Assembly: GCA_016271365.2 (NCBI GenBank)
Contig: CM057449.1
Location: 1,560,870,501-1,560,934,500, forward strand
Direction of reading: 5' to 3'
From: Neoceratodus forsteri
Lineage: Eukaryota > Chordata > Ceratodontiformes > Ceratodontidae
Length of the DNA stretch: 64,000 nt
The notes beneath the pieces were generated by a model. That model was not told the origin of the DNA and searched no databases. It saw nothing but the letters and a program-made list of their open reading frames with translations. A program made the translations under genes and the position numbers. Below, one piece after another: positions 62,640 to 64,000 of this stretch. Position 1 is the first letter of the stretch. Each line of letters begins with the position of its first letter.

Positions 62640-64000
62640 AGGTAACAGACGTCACCAGCCGCCAGGTACTGATCTAGCCTTACTTTAAAAGTTTGGAGAT
62701 TTTCTGCCTGCACTGTATGTGCTGGTAATTTATTCCATACTTCAATTACCCTACATCTAAAACTATTTTTTCTTATATTTTTCTACACCTTTCACCTTTT
62801 AACTGCTGATCATGCCCCCTCAAGTTATATATACCTTCTTTAAATTCTATTCCCAGTTTCTCCCTTAATGTCTCTTGTTTCAGTAATTTATATAACAGCA
62901 GCAAGTCTTCCCTATTACGTCTACTTGCTAATGACCATAGTCCCAGTGCTTTCAATCTAACTTCATATGATTTTTCCCTACAACCTGATGATATTCGTTA
63001 AGGATCTTTGTGGATGCTCTAACAAAACTTTATCCTTTTTCAAGAAGGGATTCCAAACAGTAGAGCAATAATCTAAAATTGGCCTGACATAAGACTTAAA
63101 TAATGGAAAAAGTATCCCTGCACTATTAGTATGAAAACTCCTTCTAATACAGTTTACCAGATGCATAGCCTTGGTAGCTGTGATTCTACAATGGGTCCTA
63201 CTTTTCATATCTTGTTGTATAAATATACGCAAGTCTTTTTCACAATTTGAAACTTTTAGTTTTGAACCCTTAATATAATAATCCTGTTGAATGTTATCTT
63301 TACTTATGTGCATTATAACACATTTATTCATATTAAAACTAATTTTATTATTTACCGCCCATTCCGAGATATGTAGCTAATCCTGACCAAACCGTAATCT
63401 ATCTTCAAATGTCTGCCACAGCCCCCAATTTGACATCATCTGCAAACTTAAGTAACTTATTCTCACTTACTATCTTCAGATCACTTATAAAAATGCCAAA
63501 CAACAGGAGTCCCAGCACCGGTCCCTGTGGCACTCCACTCGTGACCCTTACCACCCCGGACAGATGACCCTGAATCCTCACCTGTTGTGTTCTCCATCAG
63601 CGAATGTTTAATCCATTTTACCAAACCATCATCAATACCCATATCCATAAGTTTAGAAATGATTTGCGCATGTGGGAATTTATCAAATGCCCTACTAAAA
63701 TCCAGTATTACCATATCCACATTTTTGCCTTCATCCACCTGTTTGGTGACCCAGTCATGAAAACAGATTAGGTTGGTCTTACATGACCTGTTTTTAACAA
63801 AGCCATGCTGGTTTCCGTCCACTAATCCTTTACATCCAAGATGGTTTCCAATCTCCTCGCTCAGAATCCCCTCAATTATTTTATCGATAGCTGAGATCAA
63901 ACTCTCAGTCGATAATTTGTTGGCACACTTCTATCCCTCTCTTTGAAAACTGGCACCACATAGGCTGATCTCCAGTCATTTGGTACATAACCCTCAGCTA
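62640..64000 (-). mobile_element. LINE (CR1/Jockey-type), minus strand, runs off the window
   Basis: The 3' end lies near 62640 and the 5' part is beyond 64000. RT motifs are in the usual order on the minus strand. A different subfamily from the CR1s above: the 3' UTR and FADD region (LLKFADDVKLGAV) differ. Confidence 0.78.
62773..63960 (-). pseudogene. Reverse transcriptase of the terminal LINE
   Basis: Minus strand: ISAIDKIIEGILSEEIGNHL and GFVKNRSCKTNLICFHDWVT at about 63900-63750, VDMVILDFSRAFDKFPHAQI at about 63720-63660, a shifted GVPQGPVLGLLLFGIFISDL region at about 63530-63480 and LLKFADDVKLGAV at about 63455-63415 (FADD intact). Frame 63331-62978 has MNKCVIMHISKDN, LVNCIRRSFHTNSAGILFPL and VRPILDYCSTVWNPFLKKDK; 62955-62773 has the tail ALGLWSLASRRNREDLLLLY. 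A few frame changes. Inactive but not old. Confidence 0.82.

Overview
This is a vertebrate nuclear genomic window. It lies inside a protein-coding gene on the + strand that I identify as MMS22L, the partner of TONSL in the recombination-mediator complex acting at stalled replication forks. Three consecutive coding exons (15633-15763, 18007-18120, 57301-57480) have canonical AG/GT borders, compatible phases and clear similarity to about residues 230-380 of human MMS22L. All other coding capacity is transposable-element derived. Abundant DIRS-type tyrosine-recombinase retrotransposons together with CR1, L2 and MIR-like CORE-SINEs point to an amphibian or non-avian reptile. I cannot name the species.

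Layout. 1-815: 3' end of a DIRS element of family B. 1664-14590: a DIRS-A element (A1) with a structurally complete second DIRS-A (A2, 7682-13540) inserted into the middle of A1's internal complementary region. SINE-like insertions lie in both halves of A1. 14591-18120: intron and the first two exons. 18121-57300: one 39.2-kb intron made almost entirely of nested elements. In order these are a minus-strand L2 (19390-22980), a SINE, decayed DIRS and LINE pieces, a plus-strand CR1 split by an L2 and a SINE (25985-30540), a head-to-tail run of three DIRS-A copies (A3, A4, A5; 30540-44429), a DIRS-B (44430-49835) split by a CR1, a minus-strand CR1 split by a plus-strand CR1 (49836-54945), and two minisatellite arrays just 5' of that CR1's ORF1. 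57301-57480: third exon. 57481-64000: next intron, with an interrupted minisatellite, several large palindromes, a CORE-SINE and the 3' part of another LINE on the minus strand.

The DIRS elements show the classical architecture: inverted terminal repeats, an internal complementary region (ICR) that is the head-to-tail joint of the two outer ends, gag, RT/RNase H, and a tyrosine recombinase (YR) with an HxxR motif and C-terminal Tyr. All identifiable copies are in the same orientation as MMS22L and all are broken by stops and frameshifts. The LINEs are likewise inactive.

The most interesting signal is that resident DIRS-A elements appear to have been re-targeted at their own ICR. This is clear for A2 in A1 and plausible for A3-A4 and A4-A5, and it gives chains that look like tandem repeats but are nested. 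Other leads are a roughly 500-bp tRNA-headed SINE family, 62-bp and 67-bp arrays that may be CR1 5'-UTR monomers, and several foldback palindromes. I see no rRNA, functional tRNA, CRISPR, or host gene other than MMS22L.
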